From Pseudomonadota bacterium (GTDB taxonomy: Bacteria; Myxococcota; Myxococcia; Myxococcales; Myxococcaceae): DNA of 64,000 nucleotides. Made by a program: the position numbers and the translations under genes. Location of the stretch: contig JAFAFL010000012.1 in NCBI GenBank assembly GCA_023423535.1, forward strand, positions 1 through 64,000, written 5' to 3'. Positions 27,319 through 38,654 of this stretch are shown here, one piece after another. The notes beneath the pieces are model-generated. The model ran no database searches. It was not told where the DNA came from and saw only the letters and a program-made list of their open reading frames with translations. How positions within the stretch are numbered: position 1 is the stretch's first letter; every line of letters begins with the position of its first letter.

Positions 27319-28431
27319 GTGAGCCTGAAGATCCACCAGGACCACAACCGCTTCCGGCAGATCGTCCGGGGGAAGATCAAGCAGAACCTCCGGAAGTACG
27401 TCCAGAAGGGCGAGATGATGGGCAAGAAGGGGAAGGAGACCATCTCCATTCCCCTCCCCTTCATCGACATTCCGCACTTCCGCTTTGGCCAGAAGCAGCA
27501 GGGCGGCGTGGGCCAGGGAGACGGCGAGGTTGGACAGTCGCTCGGGCCGGGGCAGCAGCAGCCGGGAGACGGCCAGGGACAAGCCGGCGAGGGCGAGGGC
27601 CAGCATGCGCTGGAGGTGGATGTCTCGCTGGAGGAACTGGCGGAGATCCTCGGCGAGGAATTGCAGCTGCCGAACATCGAGCAGCGCGGCAAGGAGCAGG
27701 TCGTCGCGCAGAAGCTCAAGTACACCGGCGTGAACACGACCGGCCCCGAGTCGCTGCGCCACTTCAAGCGCACCTACAAGCAGGCCCTGCGGCGGCAGAT
27801 CGCCATGGGCACGTATGACCCGAAGCGGCCGATCATCATCCCCACCCGGGAAGACAGACGGTACAGGTCATACAAGGTGCAGAACCTGCCCGAGACGAAC
27901 GCCGTCATCATCTACATGATGGACGTGTCCGGCTCGATGGGCGACGAGCAGAAGGAGATCGTCCGGATCGAGAGCTTCTGGCTCGATACGTGGCTGCGAC
28001 ACCAGTACAAGGGTTTGGAGACGCGCTACATCATCCACGACGCGGTGGCGCGCGAGGTGGACCGGGACACGTTCTTCCACACCCGCGAGTCCGGCGGGAC
28101 GATGATCAGCTCCGCGTACAGACTCTGCCGGGACATCATCCAGGCGGACTATCCGGCGCAGTCGTGGAACATCTATCCGTTCCACTTCAGCGACGGCGAC
28201 AACTGGAGCGCGGACGACACGCGGCTGTGTATCGATCTGCTGCGTGGCGAGATCCTCCCCGCGGTGAACCAGTTCGCCTACGGGCAGGTGGAGAGCCCGT
28301 ACGGGTCCGGCCAGTTCATCAAGGATCTGCGCGAGACTATCGGCGAACAGGACAACGTGGCGCTGAGCGAGATCGCGGACAAGGAGGGCATCTACAACTC
28401 CATCAAGGACTTCCTCGGGAAGGGGCGGTAG
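27319..28431 (+). CDS. yeaH: YeaH/DUF444 family protein with a VWA-like domain
   Basis: 370 residues, starting at GTG two bases after the prkA stop. An N-terminal basic region is followed by a Gly/Gln-rich linker (QGDGEVGQSLGPGQQQPGD), then a VWA-like domain with the MIDAS motif MDVSGSMGDE (Asp202) and TMISSAYRLC. DUF444 proteins always accompany prkA and spoVR and appear to serve as their substrate or adaptor. The strict spacing and identical gene order strongly support co-function. Confidence 0.9.
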   Translation: MSLKIHQDHNRFRQIVRGKIKQNLRKYVQKGEMMGKKGKETISIPLPFIDIPHFRFGQKQQGGVGQGDGEVGQSLGPGQQQPGDGQGQAGEGEGQHALEVDVSLEELAEILGEELQLPNIEQRGKEQVVAQKLKYTGVNTTGPESLRHFKRTYKQALRRQIAMGTYDPKRPIIIPTREDRRYRSYKVQNLPETNAVIIYMMDVSGSMGDEQKEIVRIESFWLDTWLRHQYKGLETRYIIHDAVAREVDRDTFFHTRESGGTMISSAYRLCRDIIQADYPAQSWNIYPFHFSDGDNWSADDTRLCIDLLRGEILPAVNQFAYGQVESPYGSGQFIKDLRETIGEQDNVALSEIADKEGIYNSIKDFLGKGR

Positions 28432-28437
28432 CGCGCG

Positions 28438-29931
28438 ATGCCGAAGGGACTGACGCCACGCCTGCAGGCGATCAAGGACGAGGTCGAGGGTTACGCCCGC
28501 GAGTTCGGGCTCGACTGCTTCGAGACGATCTTCGAGGTCTTGACCTTCGACGAGCTGAACATGGTCGCTGCGTACGGCGGCTTCCCCACCCGCTATCCGC
28601 ACTGGCGCTGGGGCATGGAGTACGAGCAGCTCTCCAAGGGCTACGAGTACGGGCTGTCGAAGATCTACGAGCTCGTGATCAACAACGATCCCTGCTACGC
28701 GTACCTGCAGGAGAGCAACTCGGACGTCGATCAGAAGCTGGTGATGGCGCACGTGTATGGCCATTGCGACTTCTTCAAGAACAACTTCTCGTTCCGCCAC
28801 ACCAACCGGCGGATGGTGGACGAGATGGCGAACCACGCCACGCGGGTGCGGCGGTGGATCGACAAGATCGGCGTGGAGAAGGTCGAGGACTTCATCGACC
28901 GGGCGCTGTCTTTGGAAAACCTCATCGACCAGCACGCGCCGCACATCAAGCGCAACCCGGACCCGAAGACGCAGGAGGCGCAGCTCAAGCAGAACGAGCG
29001 CGTGGAGGGCTTCAAGGTCAACCGCGAGTACATGCGCGGCTACGTGAACCCGCCGGAGTTTCTCGACGCGCAACGCCAGAAGGTCGAGCGGGAGAAGGAG
29101 GCGCGCAAGCACTTCCCCGAGCGGCCGCAGCGAGACGTGCTGCTGTTCCTCCTCGAGAACGCGCCGCTCGAGCAGTGGGAGTTCGACATCCTCGCCATCC
29201 TGCGCGAGGAGGCCTACTACTTCGCGCCGCAAGGACAGACGAAGATCATGAACGAGGGCTGGGCCTCGTACTGGCACAGCACGATCATGACCACGCGGGC
29301 GCTGAAGGATGACGAGGTCATCGACTACGCGGACCGCCACGCGGGGACGATGGCGACGAAGCCGGGGCAGCTCAATCCGTACAAGCTCGGCATCGAGCTG
29401 TGGCGGGACATCGAGGACCGCTGGAACAAGGGCCGCTTCGGCAAGGAGTACGACGAGTGCGACGATCTGCGGGCGCGCAGGTCGTGGGACAAGAAGCTCG
29501 GCGCGGGGCGGGAGAAGATCTTCGAGGTCCGCAAGCACTACAACGACGTGACGTTCATCGACACGTTCCTCACCGCGGAGTTCGCGCTGGAGCAGAAGCT
29601 CTTCGTGTTCGGCTTCAACGAGAAGCGGAACAGCTGGGAGATCCTCGACCGCGAGTTCCGGAAGGTGAAGAACAAGCTCCTGCAGCAGCTGACGAACTTC
29701 GGGCAGCCGATCATCGAGGTGGTGGACGGCAACTTCGAGAACCGCAGCGAGCTGCTGCTGGCGCACCGGCACGACGGGATGGACCTCAAGCACGACGAGG
29801 CGCGGGAAACGCTGAGGAATCTTCAGGCGATGTGGCGTCGTCCGGTAAACATCATTACGAAGAGCGAGGGCCGGGGGCTGCTGCTCCGGTTCGACGGCGA
29901 GAATCACTCGGAGAAGAAGGTCGAGCTGTAG
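28438..29931 (+). CDS. spoVR: SpoVR family protein
   Basis: 497 residues, soluble, the usual length. Typical blocks: GLDCFETIFEVLTFDELNMVAAYGGFPTRYPHW near the N terminus, HVYGHCDFFKNN, RQHE-like NHATRVRRW, and NEGWASYWHSTIMT (His/Glu-rich signature). SpoVR was named for a role in Bacillus spore cortex formation and is found with PrkA and YeaH outside spore formers. Starts six bases after the yeaH stop. Biochemical function is unknown. Confidence 0.92.
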   Translation: MPKGLTPRLQAIKDEVEGYAREFGLDCFETIFEVLTFDELNMVAAYGGFPTRYPHWRWGMEYEQLSKGYEYGLSKIYELVINNDPCYAYLQESNSDVDQKLVMAHVYGHCDFFKNNFSFRHTNRRMVDEMANHATRVRRWIDKIGVEKVEDFIDRALSLENLIDQHAPHIKRNPDPKTQEAQLKQNERVEGFKVNREYMRGYVNPPEFLDAQRQKVEREKEARKHFPERPQRDVLLFLLENAPLEQWEFDILAILREEAYYFAPQGQTKIMNEGWASYWHSTIMTTRALKDDEVIDYADRHAGTMATKPGQLNPYKLGIELWRDIEDRWNKGRFGKEYDECDDLRARRSWDKKLGAGREKIFEVRKHYNDVTFIDTFLTAEFALEQKLFVFGFNEKRNSWEILDREFRKVKNKLLQQLTNFGQPIIEVVDGNFENRSELLLAHRHDGMDLKHDEARETLRNLQAMWRRPVNIITKSEGRGLLLRFDGENHSEKKVEL

Positions 29932-29979
29932 AGGTTGAAGTTCTCGAAGCGCGGCCTCGAGAGAGGTAAGGACGAAGAG

Positions 29980-30600
29980 ATGGCGCCCCGAATCGACAGC
30001 GCGGAGGTGGTCTCCTTCCGGCTGAAGGTCCCCCGGTTGGAGCTGGACCGCATGTGCCAGAGCGCGGTGGGCCAGGAGCTCGCGCTCGAGCTGGTGGAGG
30101 ACGACGGCGGGCAGCTGCACTTCGGCCCCGCCCACGGCGACAGCTTCGCCCGCTTCCGCCCGACGGGCGCCGAGGCCCTGCTGACCGAGCTCTCTCTCCA
30201 GCGAGACGAGAACGGCGAGTTCCTCCTCCGCGTGCTCGGGCCGCTGATGGTGCGGTTCGCGGGGGATCTCGTGCTCCGGCTGACCTGGAACGTCCCGGAG
30301 AGGAACCGCAACGCAGAGCTGACCGAAGTCCAGATCGCGCGCGGGATGACCGACTACCCCGGCATCGGGCACGTGCCCACCACCGAGGAGGAGGCCCGCG
30401 CCGCGGCCGGCGCAGCAGCGGGCTCCGCGCAGGGGCAGGCCGAGGCCGGTGGCTCACCCCGCAACGAGCTCCGGGCCGGTGGAGAAGAGCTCGGCGAGGC
30501 GATGCCCTCCGAAGAGGTGGAGGAGATCCAGCGCCTGCTCGACAAGGGCCGCGCGCAGTTCGAGGAGTACCTGCGGCTGAAGCGGCAGCGCGGGAGCTGA
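29980..30600 (+). CDS. Unknown protein downstream of spoVR
   Basis: A 206-residue soluble protein of no recognised family. The N-terminal two thirds are beta-rich (VVSFRLKVPRLELDR, LALELVEDDGGQLHFGP, LVLRLTWNVPERNRNAELTEVQI); the C-terminal third is an Ala/Gly/Glu-rich linker with a terminal helix (EVEEIQRLLDKGRAQFEEYLRLK). The ATG at 29980 lies 48 bases after spoVR behind GAGGTAAGGA, so it probably is the fourth gene of the prkA operon. It may be a lineage-specific accessory of the PrkA-YeaH-SpoVR system. Confidence 0.6.
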   Translation: MAPRIDSAEVVSFRLKVPRLELDRMCQSAVGQELALELVEDDGGQLHFGPAHGDSFARFRPTGAEALLTELSLQRDENGEFLLRVLGPLMVRFAGDLVLRLTWNVPERNRNAELTEVQIARGMTDYPGIGHVPTTEEEARAAAGAAAGSAQGQAEAGGSPRNELRAGGEELGEAMPSEEVEEIQRLLDKGRAQFEEYLRLKRQRGS

Positions 30601-30629
30601 CGCCGGCGTAGCTCCCCAGGAGGCGACCC

Positions 30630-30860
30630 ATGCGTTGGCAGGATCGCATCACCATCGATCCAGCCGTGCTCGTCGGGAAGCCGGTCATTCGCGGCACGCG
30701 TCTCGCGGTCGAGTTCATCGTCGGACTGCTCGCGGACGGCTGGAGCGAGCCGGAGATCCTCCGCAACTACCCGGGCATCTCATCCGAGGACATTCGCGCC
30801 TGCCTCGCCTACGCGGCAGCTCGCCTCCAGTCGGAACGCGTCTATCCGCTCCCCAGCTGA
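30630..30860 (+). CDS. DUF433 antitoxin
   Basis: A 76-residue HTH-like protein with the DUF433 hallmarks ITIDPAVLVGKPVIRGTRLAVEFIVGLLADGWS and NYPGISSEDIRACLAYA. DUF433 proteins (VapB45-like) pair with DUF5615 PIN-like proteins and are treated as antitoxins. A strong AGGAGG lies upstream of the ATG. The stop codon overlaps the start of the DUF5615 gene. Confidence 0.85.
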   Translation: MRWQDRITIDPAVLVGKPVIRGTRLAVEFIVGLLADGWSEPEILRNYPGISSEDIRACLAYAAARLQSERVYPLPS

Positions 30861-31228
30861 CGCGGCTGCTCGCGAACGAGAACGTGCCTGCTGATCTGGT
30901 CGACGCGCTCCGCGCAGGCGACCATGACGTCGAGTGGGTGCGCGAGTTCGCGCCGGGCATCGACGACGCCACGGTGCTCGCGCGAGCGCGTGAGGAAGCG
31001 CGCGTCGTCTTCACGTTCGACAAGGACTTCGGAGAGCTCGCCTTTCGGGTCGGCTTGCCCGCGGACTGCGGGGTCATCCTGGTCCGGATCTCCGGGCTGC
31101 GGCCCGCTGAGCTCGTCGCAAGAGTGGTCGCGGCAGTCGCTACGCTGCCTTCCGCCACAGGCGTGTTCGTGGTCGTCGAGTCGAATCGGGTGCGGGTGAC
31201 GCCGCTGCCTGCGCGGACTCACCACTGA
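30857..31228 (+). CDS. DUF5615 PIN-like toxin
   Basis: 123 residues resembling the PIN-domain-like DUF5615 family (VapC45-like nuclease). It shows LLANENVPADLVDALRAGDHDVEWV at the start, the TFDKDFGELA block and GVILVRISG. The likely start is a CTG at 30857, overlapping the antitoxin stop (CTGA); no ATG, GTG or TTG lies in frame between the antitoxin gene and the conserved sequence. Both members of a DUF433-DUF5615 toxin-antitoxin module are thus complete. Confidence 0.75.
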   Translation: MTRLLANENVPADLVDALRAGDHDVEWVREFAPGIDDATVLARAREEARVVFTFDKDFGELAFRVGLPADCGVILVRISGLRPAELVARVVAAVATLPSATGVFVVVESNRVRVTPLPARTHH

Positions 31229-31229
31229 C

Positions 31230-31343
31230 CGCTTCCGAATCCTGCTCGGTGGTGCGGAGCGGCTGGCTCCCCTTCCGTCGCTTGCTGCGCCCTATCTGGA
31301 CGTCGAACGTCGGATCAAGTTCGACGGGATGATAGTGCCGCAA
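31230..31343 (-). pseudogene. Possible decayed MazF/PemK-type toxin
   Basis: Just after the RHH antitoxin stop on the minus strand, a frame starting with a TTG at 31343 reads HYHPVELDPTFDVQIGRSKRR. This resembles the start of MazF/PemK toxins, where a LDPT...G...RP pattern is the hallmark, but the RP is replaced and the frame then runs into the antisense of the DUF5615 gene. The expected position is exactly where a partner toxin would lie. I treat it as a truncated remnant; it could be a coincidence. Confidence 0.3.
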
Positions 31344-31350
31344 TCGACGA

Positions 31351-31656
31351 TCATCTTCCCTCCTCCACCCAGCCCCGTCCTTCGATCCAGCGGACGGCCT
31401 TGCCCCCGGATGGGTCCAGAAGGTTTTCGTCGTCCGGTGTCAGGCTCGCCCTCCAGTCGGCCAGCCTCTCATCGATCAGCTCCGACACCTCCGGATGTGG
31501 ATTCGCCAGCGACTGGAGAAGGCCCTCGCGGAGACGACGGTGAATCTCGCGCTCGACCGCTTCCGTGATGAACCGACTACGGTTCCGTTCGTAGCGGTCG
31601 ATCTCCTCGACGAGGTCGACCGGCAGGGTGACCGTCACGCGTTCCGTCGTAGCCAA
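31351..31656 (-). CDS. Ribbon-helix-helix (CopG-like) antitoxin
   Basis: 101 residues with an N-terminal RHH domain (ERVTVTLPVDLVEEIDRY, ERNRSRFITEAVEREIHR) and an acidic C-terminal part (GKAVRWIEGRGWVEE) such as antitoxins use to block a toxin. The start is set at a TTG at 31656, with GGAGG six bases upstream; a GTG at 31689 would add eleven residues. No intact toxin gene follows; see the remnant next to it. Confidence 0.72.
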   Translation of the reverse strand: MATTERVTVTLPVDLVEEIDRYERNRSRFITEAVEREIHRRLREGLLQSLANPHPEVSELIDERLADWRASLTPDDENLLDPSGGKAVRWIEGRGWVEEGR

Positions 31657-31772
31657 GGGAGCCTCCGATCCGAGCTTGAGTATGATCACATGGGGTTGCC
31701 ACCTGACGCCGGCCGGAGCGAGGCCTTCGTTTGGGGCACCCGCGCTGCCGCCAACTCACTAAGGTCGGGCAG

Positions 31773-33002
31773 GTGAACGCCCCTGTCTGCCACCTCGCCC
31801 TCCGCACGCCGCTCCGCCTGATTGCGCTCTGCATCGCGCTGAGCGGGCTCTCTTTCACCGCAGCCTGCGGCGAACGCGGCAGCGGGACGCCGGATGCTTC
31901 AGTCCAGGGCGAGCCGGACGCGGGGCAGACCTCCAGCGACGGCGGACAGACTGGCTCCGACGGGGGCACCGGCGACGCGGGCACCGAGCCGCTCTTCGGC
32001 GATCCCTTCACGCTCACGCCCTTCGACAAGGTCCGGATCAACAGCCACTCGGATCAGCCGAACTTCCAGCAGGCGGACGCGCCCTTCGACTGGGGCAACA
32101 TCTCCAAGGCGAGCGTGAAGCTCATCGTCGACCTCGACACGACCTGCTACCCCTTCTCGAAGTGGCAGCAGGATCCGCCGCCGGAGGGACACAACTGGCC
32201 GCCCCTCTGCGACGCGTTCGACCGGACCTTCACCTTCACCATCAACCCGGCCGCCACGCCGGAGGACCCGCCCGGCTTTGAGGTCGTGCGCGCGATCACG
32301 CCCTTCGGCGGGCCGCTGCATCTGGAGATCGACCTCACGGATCTCGCCAACGGGCTGCCGGGCGCACACGTGCTGCGCACGCGGATCGAGACCTGGTCGG
32401 ATGGCGCGGGGCAGGTCTCGGGCAGCAACGGCGGCTGGTTCGTCACCGCCCGCATCGAGGTCACCCCGGGCCGTCCTCCCGCCAGCGTCGCCGCGGTCAT
32501 CCCGCTCTACCAGGGCAACCAGACGGAGTCCGGCGAGGGCGGGCGCATCAGCTTCGACATCCCGGAAGGAACCGTGGAGACGCGGCTCGAGTACCGCGTG
32601 ACGGGACACGGCGGTCCGAACTCGGGCGGGGACTCGGCGTGCATCGGCCCCTTCGACGAGTTCTGCCGCCGCCAGCACGAGCTCTACGTGGACGACGTCC
32701 GCGTGGACAACTTCGAGGCTTGGCGCGACGACTGCGCTCAGCTCTGCACCGTCGTCAGCTCGCCCGGGCCGTTCGGCGGCACCATCCAGTACTGCCAGGA
32801 GAACCCCACCGGCGCTCAGCAGAGCGTCCGCGCGCCGCGGGCGAACTGGTGCCCGGGCAGCCTCACCCCGCCCCGCGTCGTCTATCCGGACGCGCTCGCG
32901 CAGGCCGGGGGGCACACCTTCTCCTGGCGCATCAACAAGATCGGCGCGGGTGGGGTGTGGAACGTGTCCGCCTGGGCCATCGCCTACGGCGTGCGGAAGT
33001 AG
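31773..33002 (+). CDS. PNGase F-like (peptide-N-glycosidase) lipoprotein
   Basis: 409 residues with a lipoprotein signal peptide (GTG start at 31773; lipobox FTAAC), then a Gly/Ser/Asp linker (about 35-75). The rest matches the two-domain PNGase F fold: FDKVRINSHSDQPN early on, then GGWFVTARIE, LEYRVTGHGGPN, CIGPFDEFCRRQHELYVDD, WRDDC, and ANWCPGSLTPP. The Cys pattern and the WRDDC/ANWCPG blocks are characteristic of PNGase F-type enzymes, which release whole N-glycans from proteins. I did not locate all catalytic acidic residues with certainty, so activity is inferred. It stands alone and is likely surface-bound. Confidence 0.65.
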   Translation: MNAPVCHLALRTPLRLIALCIALSGLSFTAACGERGSGTPDASVQGEPDAGQTSSDGGQTGSDGGTGDAGTEPLFGDPFTLTPFDKVRINSHSDQPNFQQADAPFDWGNISKASVKLIVDLDTTCYPFSKWQQDPPPEGHNWPPLCDAFDRTFTFTINPAATPEDPPGFEVVRAITPFGGPLHLEIDLTDLANGLPGAHVLRTRIETWSDGAGQVSGSNGGWFVTARIEVTPGRPPASVAAVIPLYQGNQTESGEGGRISFDIPEGTVETRLEYRVTGHGGPNSGGDSACIGPFDEFCRRQHELYVDDVRVDNFEAWRDDCAQLCTVVSSPGPFGGTIQYCQENPTGAQQSVRAPRANWCPGSLTPPRVVYPDALAQAGGHTFSWRINKIGAGGVWNVSAWAIAYGVRK

Positions 33003-33089
33003 CGTCCCCGCCGGCGAAGCAGCCGTCCCGTCGAGCGCGCGTGACCCGGAATGGACGCACCCCTACAGGCCGCTACAATTCCGCGCCTG

Positions 33090-34331
33090 ATGACGAGAGC
33101 GCTCCTCCTCCTGCCCGCCCTCCTTTGCGCAGCCGGCGCCGCGCACGCGCAGCCGCAGGCGACCACTCCGGCGCCCGGCTCTACCGGCGACCTCCTCATC
33201 AAGAACCGGCGCATCCAGAAGGGTCAGAACACGCTCGCCCAGGCGCTCGCCGAGGTGCCGCTGCCGCCCGATCAGGTGCAGGCGGTCGTCGGCGCGCTCG
33301 AGGCCGCCGAGTTCGACTTCCGCCGCATCCGCGTCGGCGATCAGTTCCGGATGGTGCTCCGTCACGGGGAGCTCGACTTCTTCGACTACCGCAAGGACCG
33401 CCAGCACGCGTGGCTCGTGCGCCGAGACGGCGACCGCTACGTCGGCACCAAGCGCGAGGTTGAGGTCGAGCAGCGCGTCGCCACCGTCGAGCTCACGGTG
33501 AACTCCAGCCTCTGGGATGCGGTGATGGCGGCGGGCGAAAAGCCGGGCATCGCAGTGGGCCTCGCGGACGTCTTCGCCTGGGACATCGACTTCTACCAGG
33601 ACGTGCGCCAGGGCGACCGGGTCCGCGCGGTGATCGAGAAGCGGCTCGTGAAGGGCCAGCTGGTGGACTACGGCAACATCCTCGCCGCCGAGTACGTGGG
33701 CGGCGTCGTCGGCAACAAGCGCGTCTTCCGCTACGAGACCTCCACCGGCCAGGCCTCCTACTTCCAGCAGGACGGTTCGTCGGCGCGGAAGGCCTTCCTC
33801 AAGAGCCCGCTGAAGTACGCCAACGTCACCTCGCGCTTCGGCAGCCGCTTCCACCCGGTGCTCAAGTACATGAAGGCGCACAACGGCGTGGACTACGGCG
33901 CCGCGGTGGGCACGCCGGTCTGGGCCCCTTCCGATGGCACCGTCTCCCGCGTGAGCTACGACGGCGCCAACGGCAACCTCCTCTGCATCAAGCACCTGAA
34001 CGGCTTCGAGACCTGCTACGCGCACCTGCACAAGGTCCACGTGCGCCCGGGCCAGAAGGTCCACCAGAAGCAGGTCGTCGCCCTCACCGGCAACACCGGC
34101 CGCAGCACCGGGCCCCACCTCCACTACGCGCTGAAGCGGAACGGGCAGTTCGTCAACCCGCTCGCCCAGAACTTCCCGCGCGCGGACCCGCTGCCCAAGG
34201 CCGAGCTCCCCCGCTTCGCCGAGAGCATCCGGCCGCTCGTCACACAGCTCGACTCGGTGAACGTGGCGGCCCTCACCCCTTCGGCCTCCTCCGAAGGCTC
34301 CGCGGCCACGACAGCGACCGCGACGCCGTAG
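33090..34331 (+). CDS. M23-family (LytM/DipM-like) metallopeptidase
   Basis: 413 residues with a signal peptide (MTRALLLLPALLCAAGAAHAQ). An N-terminal region near 55-200 contains opacity-associated/OapA-like or Csd3-like segments (EVPLPPDQVQAVVGALEAAEFDFRRIRVGDQF). The C-terminal M23 domain near 240-370 has its zinc ligands in HNGVDYG (His264, Asp268) and HLH (His343 and His345 region). Such proteins cleave or regulate cleavage of peptidoglycan cross-links in the periplasm. Start at 33090 is selected so that the signal peptide begins at the N terminus. Confidence 0.9.
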   Translation: MTRALLLLPALLCAAGAAHAQPQATTPAPGSTGDLLIKNRRIQKGQNTLAQALAEVPLPPDQVQAVVGALEAAEFDFRRIRVGDQFRMVLRHGELDFFDYRKDRQHAWLVRRDGDRYVGTKREVEVEQRVATVELTVNSSLWDAVMAAGEKPGIAVGLADVFAWDIDFYQDVRQGDRVRAVIEKRLVKGQLVDYGNILAAEYVGGVVGNKRVFRYETSTGQASYFQQDGSSARKAFLKSPLKYANVTSRFGSRFHPVLKYMKAHNGVDYGAAVGTPVWAPSDGTVSRVSYDGANGNLLCIKHLNGFETCYAHLHKVHVRPGQKVHQKQVVALTGNTGRSTGPHLHYALKRNGQFVNPLAQNFPRADPLPKAELPRFAESIRPLVTQLDSVNVAALTPSASSEGSAATTATATP

Positions 34332-34493
34332 CGCCCCCCGAACGCCCGCGAGCGGCGCGCGTAAGGCAGCGGACGCCCCCCGAGATTGAGGAAGCGGATG
34401 CCGTCCGGGCAGGTAGGCTCGGGGTTCTCGCACGACCCGGAAGCCCACCGCGGACCGGGCCGTTCCGACACGATCACCGGAGACACACACACC

Positions 34494-37055
<2,562 letters not shown>

Positions 37056-37153
37056 CCGCCGGGACGGCCCCTGCAGGGTGCAAGAGCCGCGAGGAGAAGC
37101 TCCAGGCCGCGGAGGACCAGGGAAACCTCCTCGCCGCGAGCAAGGCGAAGCTC

Positions 37154-37552
37154 GTGGAGGGCGTGGGCAAGGCGCTGGAGAACGAGGGCAAGGTCGCCGC
37201 CGAGACCGTCACCCGCGGCTCCGGCGAGGTGGTGAAGGCGGTGGGCAAGGGCTTCGACCAGAGCGTCTCGCAGGTGAAGCTCACCGTGCACGAGGCGCTC
37301 CCCCAGAAGGGCATCGGCGCCAGCCGCGCGGCGCTCCACCGAGAGAAGGAGAAGCGCGCGGTCACCGTGTACGTGACGATGGACGCGCCCTACGCCGGCC
37401 CGCTGGAGCTGCGCGCGTACGACGCGCAGAACGCGGAGATCGGCCGGGCGAAGGTGGCAGTGGACGAGAAGGAGTCCACCGCGAAGTACCTCGACTTCGA
37501 GTTCGACGAGCGCACGCCGCTGCTCACCGCGGACCACTTCGAGCTGCGGTAG
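37154..37552 (+). CDS. Lipoprotein-like protein lacking its signal peptide (possible headless gene)
   Basis: From 37079 an open frame reads CKSREEKLQAAEDQGN and on to 37552, looking like the mature part of a lipoprotein starting at its Cys, but upstream there is only the glgP stop 20 bases away and no hydrophobic leader in any frame. The only plausible starts are GTG codons at 37154 and 37163, which give about 130 residues. The body has an amphipathic N-terminal helix (KALENEGKVAAETVTRGSGEVVKAVGKGF) and a beta-rich C-terminal half. Probably the original 5' end was lost by deletion. Confidence 0.45.
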   Translation: MEGVGKALENEGKVAAETVTRGSGEVVKAVGKGFDQSVSQVKLTVHEALPQKGIGASRAALHREKEKRAVTVYVTMDAPYAGPLELRAYDAQNAEIGRAKVAVDEKESTAKYLDFEFDERTPLLTADHFELR

Positions 37553-37567
37553 CTCGGCGGGCGGCGC

Positions 37568-38575
37568 CTATCCGCGAACGGGGGCGGGCGACGGCTGCGC
37601 GCTCTCCACCCGGTTGCCGCCGGCCTGCTTTGCCCGCTCCAGCGCGCGCTCGGCGGCGGCGAGCAGCAGGGCTTCGTCCGCTCCGTGCGCGGGAAACACC
37701 GCGTAGCCCGCGCGAACGGTGACCTGACCGGGAGACTCGTCGGAGTTTCCCCACGCCTCCGCTTTACCGCGCACCTGCTCCGCCCAGCGCCGCGCCGCCG
37801 CGTCGTCCGCGCCAGGGATGAGCACCGCGAAGGTGTTCGAGGCGAAGCGCGCGCCCGCCTCGCCACCGGGCGTGGAGGTGAGAAAGGAGGCCACCCGCGT
37901 GAGGAGGAGGTCGCCCTCGGCCCAGCCCTGCTCGGCGTTGAAGGCGCGGAAGCGGTCCACGTCCACCAGCACCAGCCCGAAGCCCTTGCGGGAGGCCTTC
38001 GCGCGAATGACGAACGCGGAGAGCGCCTCCTGGAAGAAGCGGTGCGTGTAGCGGCCGGTCACCGGGTCCCGGAACGCGAGGCCCTGCAGGTTCTCGGAGA
38101 GGTTCCGGTCGCGCGCTTCGAGCGTGGTCATCGCGCGGGAGAGCTCGGTGTTGCGCGCCTTCAGCTCGCGCACGAGCTCGCTCTTGATCTGCGCCACCGC
38201 CGACTCGTGGATCGCCTCGCCCACGGTGGAGAGGAGGTCCGCCGCGCGGAAGGGCTTGGTGAGGAAGCGCCGGACCCTCGCCACGTTGATCGCGTCCTGC
38301 GCGGTGTCCACCCGCGAGGAGGCCGTCACCAGCACCCGCGCCGCGTCCGGCTGCAGCGCCGCCACCTCGCGCAGCAGCTCCACCCCGCTCATCGCCGGGA
38401 GCATGTGGTCGGAGACGACCGCGTGAACCTTCTCGCGGCGCAGGAGCGCCAGCGCGTCCTCCGCCGAGGACGCTGTGTGCACGGAGAAGTCGCGCCCGAG
38501 CACCTGCTTCATCAGGTGCAGGATCTGCTCGTCGTCGTCCACCACCAGCACCGTCGCTGAGACCCGCGCGCCCAT
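37568..38575 (-). CDS. Response regulator with degenerate GGDEF-like domain
   Basis: 335 residues. An N-terminal receiver domain (ATVLVVDDDEQI, phospho-acceptor Asp56 in SDHMLP, and TKPF) is complete. After a helical linker a GGDEF-type domain follows (FRDPVTGRYTHRFF, LVLVDVDRFRAFNAEQG), but the catalytic GG[DE]EF signature is replaced by FASNTF, so diguanylate cyclase activity is not expected. It may be a phosphorylation-controlled binding domain or nucleotide sensor. Start at 38575 has GGAGG nine bases upstream. Confidence 0.85.
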   Translation of the reverse strand: MGARVSATVLVVDDDEQILHLMKQVLGRDFSVHTASSAEDALALLRREKVHAVVSDHMLPAMSGVELLREVAALQPDAARVLVTASSRVDTAQDAINVARVRRFLTKPFRAADLLSTVGEAIHESAVAQIKSELVRELKARNTELSRAMTTLEARDRNLSENLQGLAFRDPVTGRYTHRFFQEALSAFVIRAKASRKGFGLVLVDVDRFRAFNAEQGWAEGDLLLTRVASFLTSTPGGEAGARFASNTFAVLIPGADDAAARRWAEQVRGKAEAWGNSDESPGQVTVRAGYAVFPAHGADEALLLAAAERALERAKQAGGNRVESAQPSPAPVRG

Positions 38576-38654
38576 CGCTTGAAGCCTCCTGCTCCGACTG
38601 CCGTTAGCGCCGCCCTCGTTGCCTACCCTGCCTACCCTGCCCGCTCCCGCTGCG

